NCBI GenBank assembly: GCA_928212115.1
Contig: CAKMRJ010005523.1
Coordinates: forward strand, 245,807,132-245,871,131
Direction: 5' to 3'
Length of the DNA: 64,000 nt
Source of the DNA: Lactuca virosa
Taxonomy: Eukaryota > Streptophyta > Magnoliopsida > Asterales > Asteraceae
Shown here: positions 1-11,539 of the stretch, in pieces
How positions within the stretch are numbered: the first letter of the stretch is position 1
How the letters are laid out: every line of letters begins with the position of its first letter
Translations under genes and position numbers: made by a program
The notes under the pieces: generated by a model
The model's database searches: none
What the model saw: the letters and a program-made list of their open reading frames with translations, nothing else
Told to the model about the DNA's origin: nothing

Positions 1-205
1 TCTTAATAGATATCGTCTTTATCTAAAATTTAATTTTTGGACGCTCATTTTTCTTCTTAATTATTTAAACCCTAATAATAAGCATAAAACACATAAAACA
101 CATAATATTCACATAATTCTTTTCATTTCTCCAAAATGAGTCACAAAGGTTAACCTAGACCATTATGTCAATATTAATGGCTAGCCTAGAAACACGGGCG
201 TTACA
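1..205 (-). mobile_element. LTR fragment (chromovirus family H) running off the left edge
   Basis: The stretch ends in the terminal word GGGCGTTACA, the same end as the long LTRs at 4784-7234 and 13896-25119, and its preceding AT-rich sequence with repeated cataaaacacat words resembles theirs. What follows at 206 is coding sequence of another chromovirus (P), so this LTR sits inside P's pol gene. Strand follows the related LTRs, which read TGTAACGCCC... on the minus strand. The other end and the site duplication lie outside the window, so solo LTR and complete element cannot be told apart. Confidence 0.7.
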
Positions 206-350
206 CTTTTGGATAGGAGGACGAAGACCTTGCAAAACAAGGTGGTACCTTCGGTCAAGGTTCAGTGGCAGCACGGAAGTGTTCTGAGTGGACTTGGGAA
301 CCCGAGACGGAGATGCGTGAGCATTACCCATATTTATTCGCAGCACTGGA
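206..350 (+). pseudogene. Chromodomain end of chromovirus P pol (Ty3/Gypsy)
   Basis: Reading + strand with one frame change near 275, the translation gives KVQWQH followed by EWTWEPETEMREHYPYLF, the last strand and helix of the integrase-linked chromodomain found at the C-terminus of plant chromovirus Pol proteins (seen at about 253-342). In those elements the domain is thought to steer insertion towards particular chromatin. The upstream part of pol is separated by the LTR that ends at 205, and the frame change means the copy is dead. It is followed within 50 bases by a polypurine tract and an LTR, as expected for the 3' end of a retrotransposon. Confidence 0.75.
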
Positions 351-372
351 CTTCGAGGACGAAGTCTGATCC

Positions 373-386
373 AAGTGGGGGGTAAT
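373..386 (+). other. Polypurine tract of chromovirus P
   Basis: AAGTGGGGGGTAAT directly precedes the LTR start TATAACACC. This is the plus-strand primer position in LTR retrotransposons and fixes P's orientation as +. Confidence 0.7.
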
Positions 387-1981
387 TATAACACCTAGTT
401 CCAGGTAAGCACCATTTTATAATTTCAGATTTAATTCTCAAGTTGAAACCCTGCTCACGACGTGAGAACTTAGGTGTCACGGCGTGATCCCATATGGAAG
501 AAATTTGCATTTCTTTGTGACTCACGGTGTGAGCCCTTATAAGTCATGATGTGAGACATGGATGCGAGGAAAACCCTAATTTTGGGGGATTTGTTTTGTA
601 TTTAAAGGAAGTGATGGCTAAGGTTAGCCCACCCTCAGCCTCCATCACCTCCTAACACTCCCCTTTGAAACCCTAGCACCCCATTATTGATTTGAGCTCA
701 TTATGGTGATTTATAGCAAAGAAGAAGAAGAGTAAGACTATCTATTTCATCATTTCTGCATTCAAGCCTCACCATCATTCATCTTCACACCTTCTGGACC
801 CGTGTGAGTTTCCAAGTTCAATGCTTTATTAGTCAATAAGCTTAGATCTAGGTTTCTTATGCAGTATCTTTCACTTATAGAATGATATAGTGTTTGGAAT
901 CCATATAGTTGCCAACTTTATGGATCTCTAGTGTCCCTTTGGTAATATAAGTGTTAAATCTAAAGTATGGTTGAGTTTTAAGACTCTTGCATGAGCTTCT
1001 AATGCCATTTCTTCCTTTTGTGCCCCGGATTGTGTCTGGGACATGCATTGGACATACATGTCCAAAAAGCCATGATTTTTATGATGTTCTGGTGTATATA
1101 AGTCATTCTGTAAGTTTTAGTTGCTTGTCCAAATGGATTAAGAGCTAATTACGTCAAGCTGTTCAGGATGTTTCTCACGACATGAGGGCTTGAGTCTCAC
1201 GGTCTGAGAATGGTATAACTCGACTATTTTGTTTTACTAGGTCACGACATAATCATTAGTTGGTCATGACGTGACCGATGGTTGTGTGACTTTTGGATGT
1301 GGATTTTGACATTTGACTGTTGACCAAGTTTGACCTTAGGTCAAATAGAGTATCTTGAGTAGTAGATTGAGGTTGGGACCTTGTTTATTGTATTGGAGAC
1401 CAGTAGAGTCAGTATTTGGAGCAGTGATCAGTTCAACTATCTTTTAGACTATGAGGTGAGTTTTCCACATTGTACTTGTGGGTCGAAGGCACCACAGTCG
1501 TCCCACTAGGCTATGTATCCTGGTATATAGGATGATGTATGTTGGTTATATGTTAGACTAGTAGATATGTATGATTACATATACTTGTTGTTTAAATGTT
1601 TATGTTTATCTGTTGCATATGTTGACATATTATGGTTGGGTCGAGGCGGTCCTTATTTGTGCGGAAGGCCAAGATACCCGGGGCGGACCGGATAGGCTGT
1701 AATCCCTGCGAGGTGGTCCACCCAGGTTGAAGGCCCGGAGAGCGGTCTAGATAGGTTGTAGGGCCTGTGAGGCGGTCCGATCATGTTGAAGGCTCATGTA
1801 TGTTGTTATCTTTTTGGTGGTGTGGGTTACTTTGGGGGAACTCACTAAGCTTTGGCTTACAGATTGATTTTATGGTTTCAGGTACTTCATGTTTGTGACT
1901 TTTGGAAACCATTTTTTGTGAAACTTATGGATTTTGGATTGGTTTTTGAAAATAAAAATTTTGCCTTGATTTTTGGGATGT
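387..1981 (+). mobile_element. 3' LTR of chromovirus P (main part)
   Basis: The LTR starts TATAACACC (family start TGTAACACC with G to A at base 2) and would end GGGATGTTACA. It is cut at 1981 by the Athila-type element; the last four bases TACA are at 31972-31975, giving a joined length of about 1.6 kb. It carries a cluster of odd palindromes at 454-466, 477-487, 521-533, 544-554, 1174-1186, 1196-1208 and 1262-1276. A related but diverged LTR (Q) lies at 32105-34292: the blocks around 795-850 here and 32145-32200 there align. Confidence 0.8.
1977..1981. repeat. Left target-site duplication of the Athila-type element
   Basis: GATGT here and GATGT at 31967-31971 flank the element. Joining the flanks restores the P LTR end GGGATGTTACA, which supports the boundaries. 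Confidence 0.85.
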
Positions 1982-3033
1982 TGATGGTTATTTTGATGCA
2001 TTAGTTTTTTATTTATAAGTCCTAGTCTATCGCATCTAAACCACATCTTACAGGCAGTGAACATGATCGATTATAGTATAGTTTTGATAAGCAAGGGTGT
2101 CGAACTAAAGGGGAACGGTAGTGAATTAATATTAGAATATTTGATTATAGGTTACATTAAATAAATGAAAGAAATAAAAAGGGTTTTTATTATAAATGCT
2201 CAATTAAATCCACAATTAAACTAACTAGACAAGTTGAACGGAAACAAATCACTTTGGGTACTTTGGTTCAGACTGTATTTCATCTCAAAATATAGGTTAA
2301 CTACTAAGTACAATGGATATTTATTCATTATTCACCGATTCCTAATATAACTAGCATCATGGTCAAATTACTAATCCTTTGATCCAACACAATTATCAAC
2401 TCAGTGATCAAGTGAAGAAATAATCATGCAAGTCAGTGCTTAGTTCGAATTATGCAAGACTTGAATTATAAACTGATATTAATGATCATAATACCAACTA
2501 TATGCATGAATGGTCATCACATATAAGCTCACACATTAAAGTTACCAACTTTTCTATTTAACCCTAGGTTTATGGTCAAAATCCTAGTCATACAAATCTA
2601 ATGATCATAAAATTCATATGATTCAAGCACATTAAGATAAAATGATCATCTAATCCCAATAATACTCAACAATAAACAAAAAAGATTGAAACTTTAACAA
2701 ACGAGGATCTTTAACAAGCAAACATAATAAATGAAATAAGAATAAATAATCTGAATAGCAAATTAATCCATAATCTTAATGATTGATCTAGTCTAACACA
2801 AAGCAATTGGGTTTTGAAGCCCTAAAATAGAAAGTAAAACATATGAAAATCATAACGAAATCCTAATCATGGTCGGAACGGTACAACAAACCGAATGATT
2901 CCCGACGTGAATCGGCTCTCGAATCCTTCAGGTCTTCACTCCATATCAGATTAACGGCCTTCCGGCCTCCTTCTAGACCCTCAAAACGGCTTCTCTAAGG
3001 TTTATTTTCTTAGGGAACGAATTTGGTTGAAGA
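1982..3033 (-). repeat. Athila-type 3' LTR, first part
   Basis: It matches 30468-31522 closely, including runs such as TCGCATCTA...CCACATCTTAC and AAGGGGAACGGTAGTG. It is broken at 3033/3034 by the chromovirus and resumes at 26786. In + orientation it starts TGATGGTTATTTTGATGC. Confidence 0.85.
3029..3033. repeat. Left target-site duplication of the large chromovirus
   Basis: GAAGA here and at 26781-26785. Joining the flanks gives GGTTGAAGATATGTCATTAG, matching the uninterrupted LTR copy near 31512-31530. Confidence 0.9.
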
Positions 3034-4783
3034 TATGACATCCCCAATTTTTATAACCAATTAAAACAATTTCTTTACACTTTATAAAGTGAGATGCGGA
3101 AATTCCCAGTTAAATAAAACATTTTTAAGATAACAAAATTGGTTTTATTAAAACCTTGAGGATGTCATTCGTTCGTATCCAAACATACATTAAAGCGTAA
3201 ATTATAAATGGTCCTTAAACTACTTATTACATGCACAACTCTTTTATTCCACTCGGTATCCTAACTAGACTACAGTAGCCTTGGCTCCACTACCTGTGAT
3301 GCATAAAAATGAGTGGGTCAGGTTTGGGAAAACATGGTGAGATGCATAGGGTTTTCAATCCCATCATAGCTTAATGATAATCATAATTAATATCATTTAT
3401 GCAAACAACTTCATCAGATAATATAAAATCTGACCAATGACCAACTACCCAGCCCAATCAATCCTCACATATCCTAAATCAATGATTATTTGGAGGAATC
3501 ATCCAACTTGATGAAATCGTTTGAGAAACTGTTTGACTATACAACTAGGGGTGTCCTTGGCCAGCATAAGTCATATAAGGCAAACAATGTTCAGAGATTT
3601 GATAAATATGGTATCCCATTTTATCTATGTCCATGGGTTATAAGTCAATGCTAGCAACGTAATTCACTAGACCGACTAGAATAGTCAAGTGTTGTTATCT
3701 ACTCTAGTCGATGACCCAGACATACTTGCCCGTTGTCTGATCTGGACCCACCATTTCTGGTCATCCAAGAAAGAGGAGAAACACTCCGCTCTGATCTCAC
3801 ACACCCTACCCCAGTAATGAGACCAAATTGATATCCAACCTAATATCAACTGAGTAGTTTTTATAAACTCTTATTCTTAACCTAGGGCAAGACTTATATT
3901 TAAAGGAAATTGATTTCCATTACGGTTTCTAATTCAATAGTATTATCCAAATTATACAAATATCATATAGCACAGATAATACAGGAAAACATTTAATATC
4001 TCATATAAATAATACTTTTTATTTTAGATTATGATCTTGATAGAAACTATGCACTCACCTGACAAAAGTGTCTGGTGATTGGTGAATTGGGCAGAGCTTC
4101 TCCTTACACCTTTCCAAAAGACCTAGATGTACATAATGCTAAGTCTTTGTCTAATTTCATACTTCATGGAACTATTATCCTAAGGGTTTAGATTCCTTGA
4201 TAATCCCAAAGTCTACTTCAAGATCTAAATAAGGAATAACCAAGTAGGATCATATCGGAAGTAAGGTCTGTTTGGTATACAGAGTATACTATTTGGAAAT
4301 CCCACTTTAAACACCTCACTAAATCCAGCCTAGAAATCACTCCCGTAAGTAGATCAAGCGGTATAATGATTTGGAATCATTGACAAATCTTACTTATAAG
4401 TTCCTAGTAACGACTTAGAACTATAATTATAAATTACATGGAAGCAGAGTAAGTGTATCTCACTTACAGAGGGCTATCGATGAGAACCGGGATCTAAGCA
4501 GGCAGAATACTGACTCGAGAACTCCTACTCGAAGGATACTACTCAGATGAGTACTCAGGGGCATCGTAGGGCTTCGCTGCAGGCCAAAAAATTAATAAAA
4601 AATAGGGTTGCAGGGGAAGAATCAAAAGAGAGAGAGGGGGAGAGAGAGTTTGTAGGGGTGGGGAAAATAGATTGCACATTGATTGCTATTTATAGAGCGA
4701 AGAACAATCATGTACGCCGCGTCATAGAGGTCCGCTCTGTGCATTCCGAATATGTCAGTCCTCTCATTTGCTGACACGTGTCA

Positions 4784-6578
4784 TGTGACATCCCTAATTT
4801 CACGGCCAGAATAGACCGATTTGTTTATGCTTATTTAAAAATTAGAGTAACCTTTTTGAAGAATAATATTGCAGAATTTGTTCCCACAAACATGATAATG
4901 ATATTATCAAAGCATTTCTGAGAAAATGTATTTTATTTATATTAAAACTTTAGGATGACATCGTCAATACAGAAACATAAGCATAATGAAATATTACAAG
5001 TCTTACAGTAATTAAACTAGTGGCCTAATACTCCTTGAATCTCTCAGCAGAATGTATCTTTAATATCGCTACCTGTGATATAATAAACTGAGTGGGCCAG
5101 GTTGGGAAACCTGGTGAGTACAAAGGGTTTTCAACCCGCAATAATATAATTAATATGTTTAATCATCAAACAATTAAGCCAATTTCTCTTCCCCGTTATC
5201 TTCTTTATTCTTAAGCATCCACCCTAAGGATCATCTATGCTGACAGTACTAGTTCAGGGATTCCTCCATGATACTTGTAAGTAGGTACTCTTCGATATTT
5301 ACTCATAAGGATTTGTCATAAGAATAGGCAACAAGTCTATCACTACCAGGGTTTATCTAATAGGCACTAAGTCCATAGCCTCCATTGTTATCTATTAGGC
5401 ACTAAGTCGATAGCTGCTAGGGTTTATCTTCTTTATTGACATCATTATTTTAGGGAGTTCACCCACAATACATGTCAATGAGTTTTTAGAGTACATCTGA
5501 TGAACACATGGTTCACAAACACCTATAGGTTGCGAGCCTGCTAGCGTTCCACTGGACTGTCTAGAATAGTATGTGGTTGTCATATACTCTGCTAGATGAC
5601 GTCATCTTTAAAGTAAAGGCCTCTCATCATCAATTTCATCTTTCATCTCTCATCATCTATATCATCTTTCATCTCTCATCATCTATATCATCTTTCATCT
5701 ACCCATATTTACCCAACATATTTATAGGTATAAAAATACATATACAGTTTAAATCAAGTAAAACATGTATAAATCATTCATCTAGCATAGAGATCAGGAA
5801 CACATATAATAGGCAGATATAGCATGTATTTATATTAAATACTGCATATATATGTGTAAGATGAAAGTAACTATGAACTCACTTGTTAAAGTGATGACTT
5901 GAAACTCGGACAGCGCTTCGCTTCTAGCAACTGTCTTTTCCTTCGACGTAACCTAGTACTATTATCACTGAGTCTTAGTCTAATATTTATTGTGACTAAT
6001 TATTAGTCTAGATTCATCATTAATTCAAAATCTACTAATCAATCAGTATAATGAATTTGAATCGCTGATAAATCTTGTTTATAGGTTCATAATAATGATA
6101 ATGAATTTAAACATAAGTTACACTTAAAGCGTAATAGGTGTAGCTCAACTTACAAGGTTTCTAGCGAAAACTTAGAACACTGTGGTCAGAACTTCAACGT
6201 TGAATCTTTTTTTAAAAAGATTATTTTAGCGCTTCAGTGCTCACCTTACTATACTAAAACTACATAAAGAGAAGTCGAATCACGAGGGACCGAAATGCTC
6301 GGGGATAAGAAGAGAAAGACTCTTGAATCAAGAGAATGGTGCAAGAAATATGAGAGCCTAGAGCCTCATATTTATAGTAATTGAATTTTCAAAAACTACC
6401 ATTTATAGTTACTTAAACGACCTTATAGTTATTTAAACAACCAAACTCCCCTTTGTAATACTATTTTAAATATATTTAATGATATTTTTACTAAACTAAT
6501 GTCGAAAGTATTCAATATTAGTCTTATAATGATCGTATCATCGATACCTTTCTAATGATATATAAATATGTATATATG

Positions 6579-6632
<54 letters not shown>

Positions 6633-7234
6633 TTATACTTTATTTTAATATGTAAATATGCTATTATAAATTATAACTTGTTTATAAAAACTCCATTTTT
6701 AACGTTCTTTATATCCACACGTAGCTATCGACGAGATCTACAACTTTCGTTTAGACTCTGTCGGCTAATTTTGACTATATTTTTAAAGTTACATTTTAAC
6801 AGGCTTATACTGTTAAAGTCCGTTAAAAATCATAACTTTCTCATCCGACGTTCGTTTTCGACTGTTTTTTTATCGTTAAACTCCTGTTAAAGATATCTTC
6901 AGTTCTCGTTTAGATTGTTTCGACTAAAAATCCACCGATCTAAAATTCGATTTATGAGTTGTATATCGTTTTGCTGAATCTTAGAAAAATCATAACTTCC
7001 TCTAACGAATTCAGATTTAGACGTTCTTTATATGCATGCTCTCTGTTTGACGACTACTATAACTTTCATTTAGAACACTAAGGCTAAAAAGTATATTATA
7101 ACTTTGGTTAAGAAATCCTTGTGACATATACTATAACTTTGGTTAAGATTATTTATCCTAAATAATATTCTATCAAAAGTCATTTTAACGCTTATTATCT
7201 CTAAATTGGCTAGCCCGAATCTGCGGGCGTTACA
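4784..7234 (-). mobile_element. Solo LTR (family H), 2451 bp
   Basis: It begins TGTGACATCC and ends GGGCGTTACA, and is bracketed by TGTCA at 4779-4783 and 7235-7239. Joining the flanks gives CTGACACGTGTCACTCGTCG, matching the uninterrupted right LTR near 25902-25922. It aligns end to end with the family H LTR at 13896-25119 (about 2475 bp without its insert). No internal region is present, so it is the product of LTR-LTR recombination. It contains a (TA)n run at about 6579-6630. Confidence 0.9.
6579..6630. repeat. (TA)n microsatellite
   Basis: About 50 bases of alternating TA inside the solo LTR. A short Tyr/Ile-rich open frame read from it is a repeat artefact. Confidence 0.95.
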
Positions 7235-8105
7235 TGTCACTCGTCGGCTGGAGCAGCGTGGCCTTCTAGAAGCACGTGCGCCGCACACGCGCGTGTACGA
7301 ATTTTCATATTTTCAAAATTGTGTAACTTCTATATACGAATTCCGTTCTTGATGTTCTTTATATCCCCAAAAAGCCCTCGATGGGATCTACAACTTTCCT
7401 TTAGACTTCGTCGGCTGATTTTGACTTTATATTTTTCACCCAGGCTTAGAATGTTAAAGCCCGTATAAAAAGCATAACTCTCTCATCCGATGTCTGTTTT
7501 CGACAGACTTTATATCGTTGGACTCCTATTAATGAGATCTTCAACTCTCATTTAGATTATTTTGACTAAAAGTCGACCGATCTAAAATTCGATTTTTGAG
7601 CGTAATACTACTATGCTGAAACTTAGAAAAAATCATAACTTCGTCTCACGAAGTCAGATTTAGACGTTCACAATATGCAAGCTCTCATTTTAACGATTAC
7701 TATGATTTTCGTGTAGATCACTTAGGCTAAAAGGTAATTTATCTAAAATTAAATTTTTACAAGAAGCAGAGTCGTGTCGGTTTATTTGCAAAACTTCGAC
7801 GAAGCATAACATCTTCATATGAAGTCGGATTTGAATGCTCCTTATATCTCCAGAATCCTTATAATGTATACTACAACTAGGTCAAGATTATTTGTCCTAA
7901 GTAATTCTTATATCTTCGACGCGTATTTTAATTTTATTTATTTTATTAGTAATTATTCATACAATTTACACATAATATCCCATAAAACACGCAAGCATAT
8001 AAATATATGAATAATCCTTTCTTATTCATTCATATGAAGGCTACAATAGTTGATCAAAGTGATTACAGACTATGACTTAATCTAGCAGGAAACGCGGGCG
8101 TTACA

Positions 8106-8122
8106 ATTATCTCCCCCTTAGG
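8106..8122 (-). other. Polypurine tract of the large chromovirus
   Basis: On the minus strand CCTAAGGGGGAGATAAT lies directly before the LTR start TGTAACGCCC. It primes plus-strand DNA synthesis in LTR elements and fixes the orientation. Confidence 0.85.
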
Positions 8123-8123
8123 A

Positions 8124-8419
8124 TGATTCCGTCCTCGGAATCATGCAACATTAAACAGATGGGGATAGCAAATTTTCATTTCGCTTTCTGTTTCCCAGGT
8201 GAGGTTTGGCCATGTCAGGTGTTTCCATCACACTAGCACCAAGTCAATCATCTTGTGTCATAATTTCTTCCTTTTACGGTCAATGATTGCTTCGGGCTCT
8301 TCAACCAGTCTTCTATCTTCATCGATCCTTAACTTTTAAAGTGGGAGCATATAAACTTCTTCTACCGAGTACTTTCTCAAATAACAAACATGCAAGGTAT
8401 TATGGATACCTCACAGTTC
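8124..8419 (-). pseudogene. Chromovirus Pol: C-terminal chromodomain region (broken)
   Basis: Downstream of the integrase the minus strand reads VHNTFHVCYLRKY, then EEPEAIIDRKRKKL, then TWETESEMKICYPHLF just before the polypurine tract. This is the typical end of a chromovirus Pol: the linker VHxxFHVSxLRK, the first chromodomain strand (EEPxxILDRKxKxL) and the last helix (TWExExxMxxxYPxLF). In-frame stops occur after KVKDR, after KKL and in two further places, so it cannot be made as a whole. The chromodomain in intact relatives binds marked chromatin at the insertion site. Confidence 0.75.
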
Positions 8420-9622
8420 GTCGGGCAATTGAAGCTTGTATGCTTGATTTCCTATCCTTTGAAGTACTTTGAATGGTCCTATAAAACAAGGACTCAACTT
8501 CCCATGATTTTCGAATCTAATAAGTCCTTTCCATGGCGAGACTTTAAGTAACACTTGATCACCCACATCAAATGTTATCAGTCGTCGCTTCTTATATGCG
8601 TAACTTTTCTGACGACTTTGAGCAGCTAGAATCCTTTCTCTGATGACTCTTATCTTCTTCGCGGTCTGGTGTACTAACTCAGGACCCGCAAAGTTTTTCT
8701 CTCCTTCTTCCAACCAACACGATGGCGTGCGGCCCTTCCTTCCGTATAGTGCTTCGTAGGGAGGCCTCTTGATGCTGGAGTGATAACTATTGTTGTAGAC
8801 AAATTCAACCAGTGATATATGGTCATTCCAGCTACCAGGAAACTCTAAAGCACATGGCCGCAACATATCTTCCAAATTTTGGATAGTTCTCTCACTATGT
8901 CCTTCTGTTTGTGAATGATAGGTAATACTTAAGCACAAACTCGTTCCCATTGCTTCCCGCAAACTCTTCCAAAATCTAGAAGTGAAACGACTGTCCCTAT
9001 CTGACACGATAGATAAGGGTACTCAATGTGTCATGACAATTTCCTCTACATAAGTCTTAGACAACTTCTCCATAGACCAATTCTCTCGTGCGGCTATGAA
9101 ATCTGCACTCTTCGTAAGTCGGTCTACTACAACCCAGATCATGTTGTGACCTTTCTTCGTCTTCGGTAACTTCATTATAAAATCCATGGTAACATCATCC
9201 CACTTCCTTATGGGTTCTAGTAAGGGTTCCAAATCTATGTATGGCTTATGATGTTGTGCCTTTACTCTTGCACGGGTTACACATTCTGCTAAGTAAATTG
9301 CCACATCGACCATCATTGTTGGCCACCAGTAATAGGGTTTTAAGTACAAGTAAATTTTGGTGTTGCCTGGGTGTATAGAATACATAGTCTTATGAGATTC
9401 TTCCATAAGAAGATCCCGTATACCACCTAATTTTGGCAACCAAATGCGATTCTTAAACATCTTCAACCCTTGTTTATCTTCTTCAAATACAAACATCTTG
9501 CCTACACTTTCTTCCTTCTTATCTTCTTCTTCCAGATCCCTTGTCTGAGCATCCTTGATCTTTTCCACAACCGTTGAGATCACTTCAATCTTCAACAATC
9601 TAGCTCTTTTCCCTTCTGGAAT
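8420..9622 (-). pseudogene. Chromovirus integrase (broken)
   Basis: Integrase joins retrotransposon cDNA to the chromosome. The zinc-binding N-terminal part is visible near 9290-9390 (SHKTMYSIHPGNTKIY, then YYWWPTM and AECVTRARVKAQHHKP), with the second Cys of the canonical CxxC replaced. The catalytic core follows with WDDVTMDFIMKLP and VVVDRLTKSADFIA (first Asp) near 9110-9215, SDRDSRFTSRFW (second Asp) near 9000, and QTEGHSERTIQ (Glu) near 8900. The GPF motif region (KLSPCFIGPFKVLQRIG) is near 8440-8500. A frame change or stop around 9008-9022 splits the core between the two aspartates, so it is inactive. Confidence 0.88.
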
Positions 9623-9984
9623 CACCTTTCTACTTAAGGCGTCCGCTATGATATTTGTTTTAGTTGGGTGGTAAAGTATCTCACAATCGTAGTCCTTGAA
9701 TAGCTCCATCCATCGCCTTTGTCTCATGTTTAATTCTTTCTGAGTAAAGAGATATTGAAGGCTTTTATGATCCGTATAGAAATTGCATTGGGTTCCATAA
9801 AGATAGTGTCTTCAAATCTTTAGGGAAAAAACACTGTTGCAAGCTCAAGGTCATGAGTCGGATAATTTTGCTCGTGACGCTTCAATTGTCTCGAGGCGTA
9901 AGCTACTACTTTGTCCCTTTCGTTAAGGACACATCCCAATCCAATCTTAGAAGTGTCACTGAAAACTGCGAAGTCGTTAGTTTC
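9623..9984 (-). pseudogene. Chromovirus RNase H domain (broken)
   Basis: It follows the RT without a gap: NDFAVFSDTSKIGLGCVL (first catalytic Asp) near 9930-9985, then YASRQLKRHEQNYPTHDLEL (Glu position of the canonical HDLEL) near 9850, FYTDHKSLQYLF (Asp) near 9755-9790, and ILYHPTKTNIIADALSRK (last Asp) near 9625-9680. RNase H removes the RNA strand during reverse transcription. The frame is lost between 9728 and 9820, where the sequence still reads as the expected peptide in a different frame. Confidence 0.88.
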
Positions 9985-11211
9985 TTCTGGTACGACGAGG
10001 ATTGTTGCTTCACACAACCTCTTATTCAATTCACCAAAAGCTTTTTCTTGCTTCTCACTCCAATTATAGGTAACTCCTTTTTTGGTCTGGGTTGTCAATG
10101 GAGCTGCTATAGAAGAGAAATTTTGGACGAATCTTCGATAGTAACCCGCCAATCCCATAAAACTACAAATTTCTGTCGGACTCTTTGGTGTCTCCCGTTT
10201 CATCACTGCTTCTATCTTTGCTGGGTCAACCATAATGCCTTCCTGTTTAACTATATTACCTAAGAATTGAATCTCCTGTATCGAAAAGTCGCACTTGGAA
10301 AACTTTGCATAAAGCTTTTCCCTCCTAAGGACTTCCAGTACTTCTCGGAGATGCTTACCATGATCTTGATTGTTCTTGGAGTAAATCAAGATATCATCAA
10401 TGAACACTATTACTTATTTACCGAGAAAAGGTTTACGAACTCGATGCATCAAATCCATAAATGTTGTTGGAGGTTTGTTAGTCCGAATAACATAACAACG
10501 ATCTCATAGTGCCCATACCTTGTTCTAAAGGCTGTCTTTTCAATATCTTGCTCTCTAATCTTCAACTGGTGATAGCCGGACCTGATATCAATCTTAGAGA
10601 AAATGATTTCTCCCTGAAATTAATCTAACAAGTCGTCTATCCTAGGTAAGGGATACATATTCTTGATAGTAGATTTGTTTAGCTCTCTATAGTCAATGCA
10701 CATTCTCATTGTACCATCCTTCTTCTTTACAAACAGTACTGTAGATCCCCAGGGTGATGAACTAGGTCTTATAAAACCTTTGTCCAACAACTCCTAGAGT
10801 TGTGTCATTAAATCCTTCATCTATGTAGGTGCTAAACGATACAGTGCTTTTGCAATTGGCGTCGTGCCTGGGAATAAGTCGATCCTGAATTCTACCTATC
10901 TCTTTGGTGGTAATCCTGGTAATTCATCTGGAAATACCTCAGGAAAATATTGCACCATAGGTATATCAGTCATTGCCTTCTTCTCCTTCTTCGCATCTAT
11001 CACGTATGCTAAAAATGTAGTGCATCCCTTGACTAGGCATTTTCTCTTTCATCGTTGTGATGATTCCAGACTTTACTCTACTCTTATCACCATAAACCAT
11101 AAACGGTTCTCTCCCAAGGGGATTAATACGCACCATCTTCCTTCCACATAGGATGTATGTGAAGTTTTCTCCCAACCAATCCTTGTCGAGAACTATGTCG
11201 AACTCACTCAA
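9985..11211 (-). pseudogene. Chromovirus reverse transcriptase (broken)
   Basis: From right to left on the minus strand: a PR-RT linker with FDIVLDKDWL near 11170-11200; palm motifs FIRPSSSPWGSTVLFVKKKDG and MRMCIDYRELNK near 10690-10790; FSKIDIRSGYHQLKIRE near 10560-10610; the catalytic box as FIDDILIYSKN near 10375-10407 (canonical F/YxDDxLI); and the thumb with FSKCDF, FLGNIV and GLAGYYRRFV down to about 10110. Stop codons lie in the N-terminal part (for example after LAPT and after RIDDLLD), and the frame changes just before FIDD. Both box aspartates are intact, but the gene cannot encode a working enzyme. Confidence 0.9.
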
Positions 11212-11229
11212 CTCAAAAGGAAAAAGCTC

Positions 11230-11487
11230 TCAACGAAATTTGTTTGCGCTCAAGTCGATAGTTACAGCCTCTAACCTACTCCTAACAAATACATTCCTAC
11301 CACCAGATACTTCTAATAAGATAAGGGTACTTAGCCTAAGTGGTGATAACTTAAGTTTCCTACCAAATTCATGCGATATAAATGAATGATCTGCTCCAGA
11401 ATCGAATAATATATTTGCAGGAATTTGATTAACTAAGAATGTACTTGAAGCAACACCAGTCTCTTCCTTTGCTTCATTAAGGGTCAT
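11230..11487 (-). pseudogene. Chromovirus aspartic protease domain
   Basis: The frame contains ILFDSGADHSFIS, the DSGA active-site loop of retropepsins with its usual following hydrophobic residue and SHxFIS pattern, about 33 residues from the first Met. In an intact element this enzyme cuts the Gag-Pol polyprotein. The piece is open for 85 codons and lies between the Gag zinc-knuckle region and RT, the normal place. The frame is closed at both ends, so it is cut off from Gag and RT. Confidence 0.85.
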
Positions 11488-11539
11488 CTGATAGCTTCAA
11501 CCCTTGGGCTTTGGTAGCATGATCCTTGGGGTTGGTTTC

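Larger units (their letters stand above)
3034..8105 (-). repeat. Chromovirus 3' LTR, interrupted by a solo LTR
   Basis: It ends GGGCGTTACA at 8105 next to the polypurine tract. It matches the right LTR in blocks at 3045-3950 versus 12958-13890, 3975-4783 versus 25125-25912, and 7235-8105 versus 25913-26780. The insert at 4784-7234 sits between matching sequence. An AG-rich block at 4627-4650 is longer in the right LTR (25755-25782), a small microsatellite difference between copies. Confidence 0.88.

Noticed and set aside
9853..10509. Long + strand open frames opposite the chromovirus RT
   Set aside because: They are shadow frames of the minus-strand RT/RNase H sequence, with no motif of their own.
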